DNA of 64,000 bases, taken from contig NZ_CP114040.1 in the NCBI RefSeq assembly GCF_026965555.1, positions 5,952,001 through 6,016,000 of the forward strand. The letters run 5' to 3'. Positions 22,759-32,324 of the stretch are shown here, one piece after another. The notes below the pieces were generated by a model. The model was not told where the DNA came from and did not search any database. It saw nothing but the letters and a program-made list of their open reading frames with translations. The DNA is from Nannocystis punicea (lineage in GTDB: Bacteria; Myxococcota_A; Polyangia; Nannocystales; Nannocystaceae). The position numbers and the translations under genes were made by a program. Numbering within the stretch: the stretch's first letter is position 1; every line of letters begins with the position of its first letter.

Positions 22759-24003
22759 TCACTTACGGCCGGCGCGGACGGGCTTGGCGGACAGGGCGCG
22801 GACGGGCTTGCCGGCCTTCTCCTGGATGGGCGCCTTGCCGACGAGCTCGGCCTCGGGGGTCTGGACGATGTAGAGGCCCTTGGGGGCGGAGCGGGCCGCC
22901 GAGCCGCCGCCGCCGAGTTTGGTGGCCAGGATCTGGCACTCCTGGGCGGTCGCGTCGGACTCGAGCAGGAGGATGCTGGCCTGGCGGACGGTCGACTCGC
23001 CGCGGAAGGTGCCGACGATCTCGAAGGTGCGGTCGGGGAGCTCGGGCAAGAGCGCGGTGATGTCCTGGGTGACGCCGCTGTCGATGACCGACTGCGGGAT
23101 GATGTAGCCGGCGACGCCCTCGCGCTTGTAGCCGGACCGGCCCTCGCCGAGCTCGTTGAAGTCGGTGGTGTAGAAGTGGTCCTCGCCGTTCCAGTAGCGG
23201 TGCAGCGGCACGGCGCCGTTCTGCGCGGCGGCGTAGACGTAGCCGGCGATGCCCTCTTTTTGCCAGCCGTGGGCGCCCTCGCGGAGCTCGTTGTAGTCCG
23301 TCGTGTAGAAGTGGTCGGTGCCGTTCCAGTAGCGGTAGAGCGGCACGGTCCCCGGCACCTGCGCGACGAACAGGTAGCCGGGCGAGCTCTCCTCGCTGTA
23401 GCCGTGGTCCTCCGGGTGCTCGACGTTGGCGGTGTAGAAGTGGTCGGTGCCGTTGTACCAGCGCTGCAGCTTCACCAGCCCCTTCGGCACCACCGCGACG
23501 GCGCCGCCCTTGAGGAACACCATCATCGTGAACGGGACGTCCTTGACCTTCTCCTGCTGGACGACCGCCTGGAACACGATGCGCTTCATCGGCGGCACGT
23601 CGAGCGGCGTGGCGAACTTGTAGAGGATCTCCTCGGTGGTCGTCTGCGTGTCCTCGGACTGGAAGTTGTAGCCGACCTCGACCTCGTTCTTGAACTTGAT
23701 GCCGAGGCTGAACTCGAACCCGACCTTCCAGCCGAGCTTGACCCCGTGGGTCTTCTTCACGGTGACGGTGTCGACCACCTTCTTCTCGACGCCGGCGGTG
23801 ATCGACTGCTTGACCGTGCCGCAGTTGGTGTACGTGATCTCGTCGATGATGAGCGGAGCCACGTCGCTCGTGCCCGGCTGCGCGATCAAGTTCTTGTCGT
23901 AGAGCGCGTCCGGATACTCGCGCTCGGCGATCGCCAGCGCCGAACCGCGCGCCTCGAGCCGCTTGTTCATCTCTCGCACCATCTCGACCGTAATCGTCGG
24001 CAT
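22759..24003 (-). CDS. putative aerolysin-type pore-forming protein with DUF5648-like repeats
   Basis: A 414-residue protein in two parts. Residues about 50-165 are Thr/Ser/Val/Lys-rich alternating strands (KKVVDTVTVKKTHGVKLGWK, then VEVGYNFQSEDTQTTTEEI), the pattern of aerolysin/ETX-MTX2 beta-pore-forming domains. Residues 178-302 are three repeats with the signature RYWNGTDHFYTTDxNEL and a final EGIAGY, as in DUF5648, often found at the surface-binding end of secreted proteins. No signal peptide is visible. ATG 24003 is preferred over an in-frame TTG at 24018 because GGGAGGAG sits 4-11 bases upstream. It may act against prey cells. Confidence 0.72.
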   Translation of the reverse strand: MPTITVEMVREMNKRLEARGSALAIAEREYPDALYDKNLIAQPGTSDVAPLIIDEITYTNCGTVKQSITAGVEKKVVDTVTVKKTHGVKLGWKVGFEFSLGIKFKNEVEVGYNFQSEDTQTTTEEILYKFATPLDVPPMKRIVFQAVVQQEKVKDVPFTMMVFLKGGAVAVVPKGLVKLQRWYNGTDHFYTANVEHPEDHGYSEESSPGYLFVAQVPGTVPLYRYWNGTDHFYTTDYNELREGAHGWQKEGIAGYVYAAAQNGAVPLHRYWNGEDHFYTTDFNELGEGRSGYKREGVAGYIIPQSVIDSGVTQDITALLPELPDRTFEIVGTFRGESTVRQASILLLESDATAQECQILATKLGGGGSAARSAPKGLYIVQTPEAELVGKAPIQEKAGKPVRALSAKPVRAGRK

Positions 24004-24007
24004 CTCC

Positions 24008-24015
24008 ACTCCTCC
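24008..24015 (-). promoter_or_regulatory. strong Shine-Dalgarno sequence fixing the toxin-like start
   Basis: GGGAGGAG on the minus strand ends 4 bases before ATG 24003. Few genes here have such a perfect site, so this one is probably translated strongly from a leadered mRNA. Confidence 0.7.
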
Positions 24016-24203
24016 CAATGCTCCGCAGACCCGCGGCCACGACGGCGCGCCGGGTGCAGGTGTCGTTAAGTGGCGAGCTTTCGAGATCGCGGCTCAGCAA
24101 TTTTTCGTCGCGCACTCGCGCTCGCCTTCAGGTCGCTAGAGCGCGGGCCCGCGCTTGACTTCCCCGTCCGGGTCGCGCATCAACCCCGCGAGGCGGGTGA
24201 AGG

Positions 24204-24752
24204 TTGAGCGAGGTCCAGCGCCAGCGAGCCGTCGCCGACCTGTTCGACCGCCACGCCGATCACGTGTCTCGCGTGCTCACGCGGATCCTCGGGCTCGACC
24301 CGGAGACGCCCGATCTGATCCAGGAGGTGTTCCTCCGCGCCTTCCGCCGCATCGATCGCGTGCGCGGCGAGCCCGAGGTCCTGCCGCGGTGGCTGACCGG
24401 GATCGCGGTGTACGTCGCGCGCGAGCACATCCGCCGCAAGCGCGGCCGCTGGTGGCTGCTCTGGGCCGGCGCCGACGGGCCGCTGCCCGAGCCGCCGGCC
24501 GCGACCGCGAGCCCCGACGTCGTCCTGGCCGTGCACCGCGTCCGCAGCGTCATCGAGCGCCTGCCGGTCGACGAGCGGATCCCGTTCACCCTGCGCTACC
24601 TCGACGACATGGAGCTCGAAGAGGTCGCCGACGCCTGCGACGTATCGCTGGCGACCATCAAGCGCCGACTCGCCCGCGCCCGCGCTCGCTTCGACAAGCT
24701 CGCGGCGCGCGACGCCATCCTCCTCAACTGGGTGGAGAAGGGACGACCATGA
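24204..24752 (+). CDS. ECF-type RNA polymerase sigma factor
   Basis: A 182-residue sigma factor. Region 2 is PDLIQEVFLRAFRRIDRVRG (about 31-50) and region 4 is LPVDERIPFTLRYLDDMELE followed by VADACDVSLATIKRRLARAR. The start appears to be TTG 24204 after a purine-rich GGTGAAGG. Its stop overlaps the ATG of a small helical protein, and a membrane protein follows, so a three-gene regulon is likely. A zinc-type anti-sigma is not present; one of the two partners may take that role. Confidence 0.88.
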   Translation: MSEVQRQRAVADLFDRHADHVSRVLTRILGLDPETPDLIQEVFLRAFRRIDRVRGEPEVLPRWLTGIAVYVAREHIRRKRGRWWLLWAGADGPLPEPPAATASPDVVLAVHRVRSVIERLPVDERIPFTLRYLDDMELEEVADACDVSLATIKRRLARARARFDKLAARDAILLNWVEKGRP

Positions 24753-25162
24753 CCGATCGATCTGCGGATGCCCTGCTCGCCGCGCTCGCCGACGCCGAAG
24801 AGCGCGCCCGCGTCGACGCGCGCACCCCGGACGGCCACGCGGCCCAGCGCGCGCGCCTGCTCGCCGCCGTCTCTGCGCTCGCCGACGACGACCGCCTGGC
24901 CATGAAGTCTGCGCTCGCGCAGCCCGAGGCCTTCATCCTCGACCGCTTGAACCCGCTGCTCGGGCCCGCAGTGGCTCGCCGCGCGCTCGACCTCACCCGC
25001 GCCGGCGCGCGCGACTTGCCGACCGCGTGGCCCGACGTCGAGGCCATCGGCACGTCCCTGTTCACGCACCTGCGGCCGCTCGTCGGCGAGGACATCGCCG
25101 GCCTCGTGCGTCAGCAGCTCGCGCTCGGCGTCCTGCTGTGGAGGGAGCTGTGCGCGACCTGA
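24749..25162 (+). CDS. small helical protein coupled to ECF sigma, candidate anti-sigma factor
   Basis: A 137-residue, Ala/Leu/Arg/Asp-rich, all-helical soluble protein with no recognised family. The ATG overlaps the sigma-factor stop (ATGA), and its 3' end overlaps the next gene by 13 bases. Position suggests it binds the sigma factor, but no anti-sigma motif is seen. Confidence 0.75.
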   Translation: MTDRSADALLAALADAEERARVDARTPDGHAAQRARLLAAVSALADDDRLAMKSALAQPEAFILDRLNPLLGPAVARRALDLTRAGARDLPTAWPDVEAIGTSLFTHLRPLVGEDIAGLVRQQLALGVLLWRELCAT

Positions 25163-25950
25163 GCCGCCCGCGCCTGCTCGCTGCCTTCCTCGGCCTGAGC
25201 GCCGTCGGGGCCGTCAGCCACGTCGTCACCGACGCCGGCGTGATGGTGCCGCAGCTGCTGCTCGTCGCGGTCGTCCTCACCGTCACCGCCGCGCGCGCCT
25301 ACAAGCCCGGCGACCCACCGCGCCGCGCGTGGATCTGGCTGGCCTGCGCCACCTGGCTCGCGGTCGTCGGCGAGACCGTCAACGCCGCTCTCGGCCCGGG
25401 TCTCAGCACCTGGTTGATGGCCGTGTCCAACGCGATGTGGTGCGCCTCCCTGCTCGACGCCCGGCGCAAGATCGTCGCCGGCGCGCTGGTCCCTCCGCTC
25501 GCGCGAGCGTGGCGCTGGGCCCTCGCCGCCGCCGTCCTCGTCGGCCTCGCAGTCGCCTTCGAGGTCGCGTGGGCGCTGCGCCACGGCAGCCCCGCGTACC
25601 CGCACCTCGGCGGCGCGCGCCTCTATCACCTCGGCTTCGTCCAGCTGTGCGACGCAGTCGTCCTGGTGGCCGGCGTGTGGCTGCTCGGCGCCCTGCATCC
25701 TTTGTGGGGCGGCGCCGCGGCCCGCCCGTTCCTCCTCGTCACGGCCGCCGCCGGCATCTTCGCCGCCAGCGACCTCGTCCCGCTGTTCGTGGACCTGCCC
25801 GTGCCGCGGCCGTGGATCCGCGCCCTCATCGTCGGTGGTTGGTCGCTGCTCGGCGTCGCCGGCCTGGCCCAGCTCGAGCTCCGCAGGGCCATGTTCGCCA
25901 GCACGGCCGACCTCCGCGCCAGCCTGCGAGGCCTCGGCCCGCGGCCATGA
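25150..25950 (+). CDS. polytopic membrane protein of unknown function
   Basis: A 266-residue protein with about seven or eight hydrophobic segments (for example AAFLGLSAVGAV, LLLVAVVLTVTAA, WALAAAVLVGLAVAF, GIFAASDLVPLFV). GTG 25150 is favoured by GGAGGGAG at 25140-25147, inside the end of the preceding gene. No transporter or enzyme motif was recognised. Being the third gene of an ECF-sigma operon, it could be the membrane sensor for that sigma factor. Confidence 0.78.
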   Translation: MRDLSRPRLLAAFLGLSAVGAVSHVVTDAGVMVPQLLLVAVVLTVTAARAYKPGDPPRRAWIWLACATWLAVVGETVNAALGPGLSTWLMAVSNAMWCASLLDARRKIVAGALVPPLARAWRWALAAAVLVGLAVAFEVAWALRHGSPAYPHLGGARLYHLGFVQLCDAVVLVAGVWLLGALHPLWGGAAARPFLLVTAAAGIFAASDLVPLFVDLPVPRPWIRALIVGGWSLLGVAGLAQLELRRAMFASTADLRASLRGLGPRP

Positions 25951-26045
25951 CTTGTCCATGGGACATGTCGATGCGGTCATGCCTTTAAGATCATGTTCTA
26001 TGGGACATTCTCCATCGAGCATGACTCCATGGACATGTCGCATCG
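25951..26045. repeat. six-arm CATGTCC hairpin chain between convergent genes
   Basis: Arms repeat every 14-15 bases from the membrane-protein stop: CATGTC, CATGCC, CATGTT, CATTCT, CATGAC, CATGTC. The bases between them are variable. Only some hairpins are perfect, so this looks like a decayed chain. Confidence 0.75.
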
Positions 26046-26054
26046 CTCCGCATC

Positions 26055-27533
26055 TCACCGCGTCGCCTCGTCCGCGCCGACGTCGGGGCTGCCCTCGCGC
26101 GGCTCGGCGTCGAAGTCCCCGGCGACCAGCCCCGCCGGCGCCGCGTCGATCGCCGGCGAGCCCGCGGCCAGGTGCAGGTCGGCCCCGGCCGCGTCGACGA
26201 ATTGATCCGTCGCTGCCTGCTCGAGGTTGCCGTCGAGCTGCGCCTGCGCCCCGTCGCGCATCACGATGTCGTGCGTGACCAGGTTGCCGGCGATCGTCGC
26301 GCTGGTGTTGGCCCAGCGGTACTCCATCGACACGAACGGCGCCTGCAGGCTGACGACCGTGTTGTGCAGCACCTTCGCGTCGCACGCCTGCTCGAGCGCC
26401 ACGCCGGAGTCGAAGCCCGCCTGCGACGCGAACAGCGAGGGGTCGCCGGCCCAGATCATGTTGTTGCGGATCTCCCCGCCGACGTGGCCGAGGTAGCTCT
26501 TGCCCGGGCACGGGTCGTCGGCGTAGGCGCGCGCGTTGCCGTTGCCGTTCTCGCCGAGGCCGAAGCCGACCCCGCGGGCGCAGTCGCGGATGTCGTTGCG
26601 CTCGACCAGCGTGTCGCGGGACGTCACCCACAGGTGAACCGCGTGCTCCGACAGCCCCTCCGGGCACCAGAACCCGCGGATGTCGTTGTCGCGGATCGTC
26701 CAGCCCCAGGCCGCGTGGGCGTCGATGCCGCCGGTGTAGCAGTTGTCCATGATCTGCGGCCGGCCGACGTCGGTCAGCTCGATCCACGAGCACGCGATCA
26801 GCCCCTCGTCGGCGTAGTGATTTGCGGGCGACGGGTTGATCTTGATCGCCTGTTGCCCCGGGTCGATCACCTTCACGTCGTAGATCGTCACCCCGGTGAT
26901 GTCGGCCGCGTCGCCGCCGGTCACGTGGATCGGGTGCCAGAACGCCCGCTGCAGCGTCATGTCGACCACCGTCGTGTCCGACGCCGCGATCAGCAGGATC
27001 TCCCCCGTCGCGTAGTCGGCGTCGAGCACCACCGCGTCGCGGTCGCCGCTCGGCCCGCGCAGCGTCAGCCCGGGCGTCGTGATGTGGATCGGCGCCCCGC
27101 CCGACACGTCGTAGGTCCCCGGCGCGAACGCGATCGTCGTCCCTCCGGCCGCGCCCTCGATGATGGCCTTCAGCTCGCCCGCCTGCGCCGGCGTCACCTC
27201 GATCACCGGCCCGGCCGCGGGCGGCCACGGGACGCACGGATCGCCCGCGATCGGCGGCCCCTCGGTGGTCGCCGCCTCGGTCGTTACCTGTCCGGAAGAA
27301 CCTGTCCCGGAAGACTCCTCCGTCGTCGCCCCGGCGGTCGTCGGCAGCGTCGAAGCGCCCGTCGTCGTCGGCCCGGTCGTCGCCGACGTCGTCGCGCCGG
27401 TGCTCGCAGTCGTCTCGCCCGCCTCGCTGCCGCCCGTGCTGCCCGTGCTGCCCGTGCTCGCCCCGGCGCCCGCGTCGCCGCAGGCGAGGAGCAGCGCGCT
27501 CGTCCACAGGCCCGCGACCGTGCGTCTCGTCAT
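26055..27533 (-). CDS. lipoprotein with right-handed parallel beta-helix
   Basis: A 492-residue secreted lipoprotein. The signal peptide ends in LLLAC18. A Thr/Ser/Gly linker (about 20-90) precedes a parallel beta-helix (about 110-460) with repeated short turns such as NPSPANHYADEG, NDIRGFWCPEG and NDIRDCARGVGFG, as in pectate-lyase-like and right-handed beta-helix proteins. The C-terminal AGSPAIDAAPAG and DVGADE end is typical of surface beta-helix proteins. It probably binds or cleaves a polysaccharide, with substrate unknown. It is divergent from the thioesterase-like gene. Confidence 0.82.
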   Translation of the reverse strand: MTRRTVAGLWTSALLLACGDAGAGASTGSTGSTGGSEAGETTASTGATTSATTGPTTTGASTLPTTAGATTEESSGTGSSGQVTTEAATTEGPPIAGDPCVPWPPAAGPVIEVTPAQAGELKAIIEGAAGGTTIAFAPGTYDVSGGAPIHITTPGLTLRGPSGDRDAVVLDADYATGEILLIAASDTTVVDMTLQRAFWHPIHVTGGDAADITGVTIYDVKVIDPGQQAIKINPSPANHYADEGLIACSWIELTDVGRPQIMDNCYTGGIDAHAAWGWTIRDNDIRGFWCPEGLSEHAVHLWVTSRDTLVERNDIRDCARGVGFGLGENGNGNARAYADDPCPGKSYLGHVGGEIRNNMIWAGDPSLFASQAGFDSGVALEQACDAKVLHNTVVSLQAPFVSMEYRWANTSATIAGNLVTHDIVMRDGAQAQLDGNLEQAATDQFVDAAGADLHLAAGSPAIDAAPAGLVAGDFDAEPREGSPDVGADEATR

Positions 27534-27675
27534 CGCCGTACTCTACGCCGGCGTCCTCCCCCGCGACCGCGCGGGCCCGTGAGGACCGCCGGGCCACCGC
27601 GGCCTCGAGGACCTCCGCGGCAACGCTCACCCGCCCGGGCAGGCCACGGAACATTGTTCTCGATGGCGTTCCAGG

Positions 27676-27681
27676 TATCAT
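27676..27681 (+). promoter_or_regulatory. -10-like hexamer TATCAT before the thioesterase-like gene
   Basis: TATCAT lies 8 bases before the ATG at 27690. This spacing favours 27690 over the other in-frame ATG at 27663, which would place the hexamer inside the gene. Confidence 0.4.
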
Positions 27682-27689
27682 CGCCGGCG

Positions 27690-28556
27690 ATGACGCACCC
27701 CGCCGATCTCGCGCGCGACACCGCCGTCGTGCGCAGCCCCGAGGGCGCCGCGCGCTACGTCCTCGACCTCCCGTCGCACTGGAACTACTTCATGCCCTCG
27801 GGCGGCGCGCTGATGACCGCGGCGTTGCGGGCGATCGCGGCCGAGATCGACGACCCGACGCAGAAGCCGCTGTCGGCCACCGCCATCTTCTGCGTCCCCG
27901 TCGGCGAGGGTCCGCTCGTCATCGACGTCGTCGTCCTGCGGCGCGGCCAGCTGGCGACCCAGGTCCGCGCCGCGCTGTCGGCCGCCGGCGGTCCGTTCCC
28001 CGGCCTCGAGGTCATCGCCACTTTCGGGCGCGAGCGTCCCGGCCCCGAGCTCGGCCTCGTCCGTGCCCCCGCGCTGCCCGGCCCGCACGAGCTGCCGTCG
28101 ATCGACTCGCGCGGCGAGAGCGGCGGCTCCCCGCCGTTCTTCCGCAACTACGACTGTCGGCGCGCGCTCGGCCAGCCGTGGTGGCGCGCCGATCGCTGGG
28201 CGCCGGGCCTCGATCGCGCCGCCTACTGGTACCGCTACCTGACCCCGCAGACCTTGCCCGACGGCCAGCTCGACCCGCTGGCCCTGCCGCCGCTCATCGA
28301 TACCATGCCGCCGGCGATGTTCCAGATCGGCGGCCCCGCGCTCGCCGGCACCGTCGCCCCCAGCCTCGACCTCACCGTCCACTGGCTCGAGGACACCCGC
28401 CGTGAGTGGCTGCTGACGCACGCGCACAGCCGCCGCGCCCGCGCCGGCTACGCCACCGCCGACATCGAGATCTGGGACGACGAGGGCCGCCTGGTCGCGT
28501 GGGGCAACCAGCGCATGCTACTGCGCCGACGACCCGATCTACCGCCGTCGCGCTGA
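27690..28556 (+). CDS. TesB-like acyl-CoA thioesterase family protein (double hot-dog)
   Basis: A 288-residue protein that looks like a double hot-dog thioesterase. The first half contains WNYFMPSGGALMTAALRAI, which fits the helix of the first hot-dog fold; the second half has PPAMFQIGGPALAGTVAPSL, DLTVHW and a C-terminal ATADIEIWDDEGRLVAWGNQ, which is characteristic of the second. It would hydrolyse acyl-CoA, with chain length unknown. Identification rests on pattern, not on a catalytic triad I could verify. ATG 27690 was chosen over 27663 on promoter spacing. Confidence 0.68.
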   Translation: MTHPADLARDTAVVRSPEGAARYVLDLPSHWNYFMPSGGALMTAALRAIAAEIDDPTQKPLSATAIFCVPVGEGPLVIDVVVLRRGQLATQVRAALSAAGGPFPGLEVIATFGRERPGPELGLVRAPALPGPHELPSIDSRGESGGSPPFFRNYDCRRALGQPWWRADRWAPGLDRAAYWYRYLTPQTLPDGQLDPLALPPLIDTMPPAMFQIGGPALAGTVAPSLDLTVHWLEDTRREWLLTHAHSRRARAGYATADIEIWDDEGRLVAWGNQRMLLRRRPDLPPSR

Positions 28557-28632
28557 GCGTGCTCCCACGGACATGCCCCATCGGGCATGCCTCCGCGGAC
28601 ATGTCTGCCTGGACATGCCCCGAGAAACCTAT
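28557..28632. repeat. CATGCCC/CATGTCT hairpin chain between convergent genes
   Basis: Includes CATGCCC-CATC-GGGCATG (perfect 7-bp arms) followed by CATGCCT, CATGTCT and CATGCCC arms at 15-base spacing. It fills the whole gap between two convergent stops. Confidence 0.8.
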
Positions 28633-28635
28633 CCC

Positions 28636-29601
28636 TCAGATCGCCCGGGCCCGCAGGGTCGCCACCGGGTAGAACTGGCGGGCCCACTTGCGGAACAGGC
28701 CGATGGGCCCGTCGCCCTCGCACAGCAGCGGGCGGGGCAGGAACTTCTTGTGCTCCCACACCGCGATGTCCTGCTCGAGCTGGCGGCAGGCGTCCTCCAT
28801 GAACTGCTGGGCCACGAACGCGGTGGCCGCCTCGTCGGGCAGGCGCTTGACCGTGAAGGTGAAGCGGACGTCGACGAACTCGTCGTCGATGGGCGTCAGC
28901 GCGGCGATGATGATCCCCTCGATCAGCCCGCGGTAGCGGGCGGTGAACATGCCGAAGCCGAACGTGTCGATGTCGATGTCGCCCTCCATCACCCCGGCCG
29001 GGGTGTCGAAGGCGGTCCGCGAGCTGACCTGGAACGACGGCCCGTTCATCGTCACCTTCGACTCGGGCAGGCGGATCGCGCCGTGGACGAAGCAGAAGTG
29101 GGCCACGTCGAACGCGTTCTCGATGATCTCGTGGACGTTGGTGCGGACGCGCCAGCGCCGGCGCATGTAGCCGGTCCACGCCTGGGACTCGTGCTCGGCC
29201 AGCACCGGGATGTCCCACGTCGGCGCGTACGACTCGTCGGGCGCGTGGTGGACGAAGATCATCCCGTTCTTCTCGCACACCGCCCAGCGGCGCAGCATCG
29301 CCGCGGGCGGGATCTTCTTCGCGTACGGGATCCCCACGCACGAGCCCGACCCGTCGAAGCGCCAGCCGTGGAACGGGCAAGTGATGCTGTTCTCGATCAC
29401 GCAGCCGCCGTGCCCGAGGTGGGCGCCGAGGTGGGGGCAATGCGCGTCGAGCACGCGGGCCGCCCCGTCTTGCCCGCGGAACAGCACCAGCTCGCGCCCG
29501 AAGTAGTGCAGCGGCATCACGCCGGCCGGCTTCAGTTCGTCGGAGTAGGCGACCATGAACCAACCGATCGGGTTGGCAGTGAACGGAAAGCGACTGCTCA
29601 T
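28636..29601 (-). CDS. Rieske non-heme iron oxygenase, steroid-oxygenase-like
   Basis: A 321-residue oxygenase. The Rieske 2Fe-2S site is C55-P-H57 and C75-P-F-H78 (CPFHGW). The mononuclear iron motif is ENAFDVAHFCFVHG with His168 and His173. The short Rieske region (HCPHLGAHLG) and this iron motif resemble KshA-type steroid 9-hydroxylases and the cholesterol 7-desaturase group. A sterol or bile-acid-like substrate is therefore likely, which would suit a sterol-making Nannocystis-like host, but this is inference. ATG 29601 was used because residues before it are Arg-rich and unlike the family. Confidence 0.82.
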   Translation of the reverse strand: MSSRFPFTANPIGWFMVAYSDELKPAGVMPLHYFGRELVLFRGQDGAARVLDAHCPHLGAHLGHGGCVIENSITCPFHGWRFDGSGSCVGIPYAKKIPPAAMLRRWAVCEKNGMIFVHHAPDESYAPTWDIPVLAEHESQAWTGYMRRRWRVRTNVHEIIENAFDVAHFCFVHGAIRLPESKVTMNGPSFQVSSRTAFDTPAGVMEGDIDIDTFGFGMFTARYRGLIEGIIIAALTPIDDEFVDVRFTFTVKRLPDEAATAFVAQQFMEDACRQLEQDIAVWEHKKFLPRPLLCEGDGPIGLFRKWARQFYPVATLRARAI

Positions 29602-29767
29602 CTCGGAGCCCCCTTGTGCGGGCAAACGTGGGCAGGTCCCACACCCCAAGGATGTGACGGGCGCCGCTCTCGCCGCGCCTCCGCGGCGCATCACCGTGCG
29701 AACCACGTTCGTCCGCCGCTCGGGCCGGACCGGCAATTCCGCCCGCGGCGATGCGCACGCCGCGACC

Positions 29768-30700
29768 TCAATCGCAGCCGATGTCGCCGGGCTCGTGGCG
29801 GCGGAGGAAGTCGACCAGCTTCTCGTTGACCTCCTCTGGCCGCTCCTGGTGGAGAAAGTGCCCCGCGCCCGCGATCCGCTGGACCGACAGACCGTGGGGG
29901 AAGTCCTCGTTGCGCATGAGATCGAACAGCCGGGTGTCGAGGCAGCCGTCGCGCGCCCCGGTCAGCGCCAGCGTCGGCACCGAGACCTTCTCCCGCATCA
30001 GCGCCCGCGAGGTCGCGGCGGCCCGGCTGATCGGGTCGAACATGTCGCGATAGTACCCGAGCGCGGCCGAGGCCACCCCCGGCTGGCGGAACGTGCGCTT
30101 CAACAGCCGCATCTCCTCGGCCGGCGGGGTGAACCCCGGCGACCAGTCGCGCCACAGCCTGTCGATCAGCGCGAAGTCGTTGCGCCGCAGCGCCGCGTCG
30201 GACAAGAGCCGCAGCTGAAAGAAGAACATGTACCAGGAGTTGCGGAGCTGCCCCGGGAGCAGCCGCAGCGCCCCCAGCGACGCCAGCCGCCGCGGGTGCG
30301 GCACTGCCATCGCCGTCAGCGACGACAGCCGCTCCGGCGCCCGGGCCGCGACCTGGTAGCCGATCACCGCCCCCCAGTCGTGCCCGACCAGGTGGACGCG
30401 CAGGCAGCCGAGGTACTCGATGAAGCCCAGCACGTCCTCGACCATCCGGATCGTGTGGTAGTCGTCGTCGATCGGCTGGGACGACGGTTCGTAGCCGCGG
30501 AGCAGCGGCGCCACCACGCGGAAGCCCGCCGCCTCGAGCGCCGGGATCTGCAGCCGCCAGGTCCGGTGATGGTCGGGGAAGCCGTGCAGACACAGCACCA
30601 GCGGCCGCCGGCGGTCGCGCGCCGACGAGCGGGATCCCTCCAGCGCGGTGAACTGTAGTCCGCCCACGGACAAAGTGGTCGTCGGGAAGCTCGCTTCCAT
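29768..30700 (-). CDS. epoxide-hydrolase-like alpha/beta hydrolase
   Basis: A 310-residue alpha/beta hydrolase. Motifs: oxyanion HGFPD (about 40-44), nucleophile Asp in GHDWGA (about 105), acid in GARDG, and base His in GAGHFLHQE near the C-terminus. Asp as nucleophile with HGFPD is typical of epoxide hydrolases and haloalkane dehalogenases. It lies upstream of the Rieske oxygenase on the same strand (166-bp gap), so the two may act in one oxidation pathway, opening an epoxide or diol product. ATG 30700 was chosen; upstream residues in that frame are Arg/Ala-rich and unlikely. Confidence 0.85.
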   Translation of the reverse strand: MEASFPTTTLSVGGLQFTALEGSRSSARDRRRPLVLCLHGFPDHHRTWRLQIPALEAAGFRVVAPLLRGYEPSSQPIDDDYHTIRMVEDVLGFIEYLGCLRVHLVGHDWGAVIGYQVAARAPERLSSLTAMAVPHPRRLASLGALRLLPGQLRNSWYMFFFQLRLLSDAALRRNDFALIDRLWRDWSPGFTPPAEEMRLLKRTFRQPGVASAALGYYRDMFDPISRAAATSRALMREKVSVPTLALTGARDGCLDTRLFDLMRNEDFPHGLSVQRIAGAGHFLHQERPEEVNEKLVDFLRRHEPGDIGCD

Positions 30701-30835
30701 GCCGCCCAAGACGTACCACCGCAAACGCCGAGGCGCGAGGACCGCCGCGCGCGCCCGCCCGAAACGGGGGTGTGGGCGCATGCTCGCCGCGAAACAACAC
30801 CCGCAGGCGCGCGAAGGCAGGGTAAAACCCTGGCC

Positions 30836-32272
<1,437 letters not shown>

Positions 32273-32324
32273 ATCGTTGCGTCCGCCCGGGCGCCCTGAT
32301 ACCGATCCTCGGCGGAGCTTTCGC

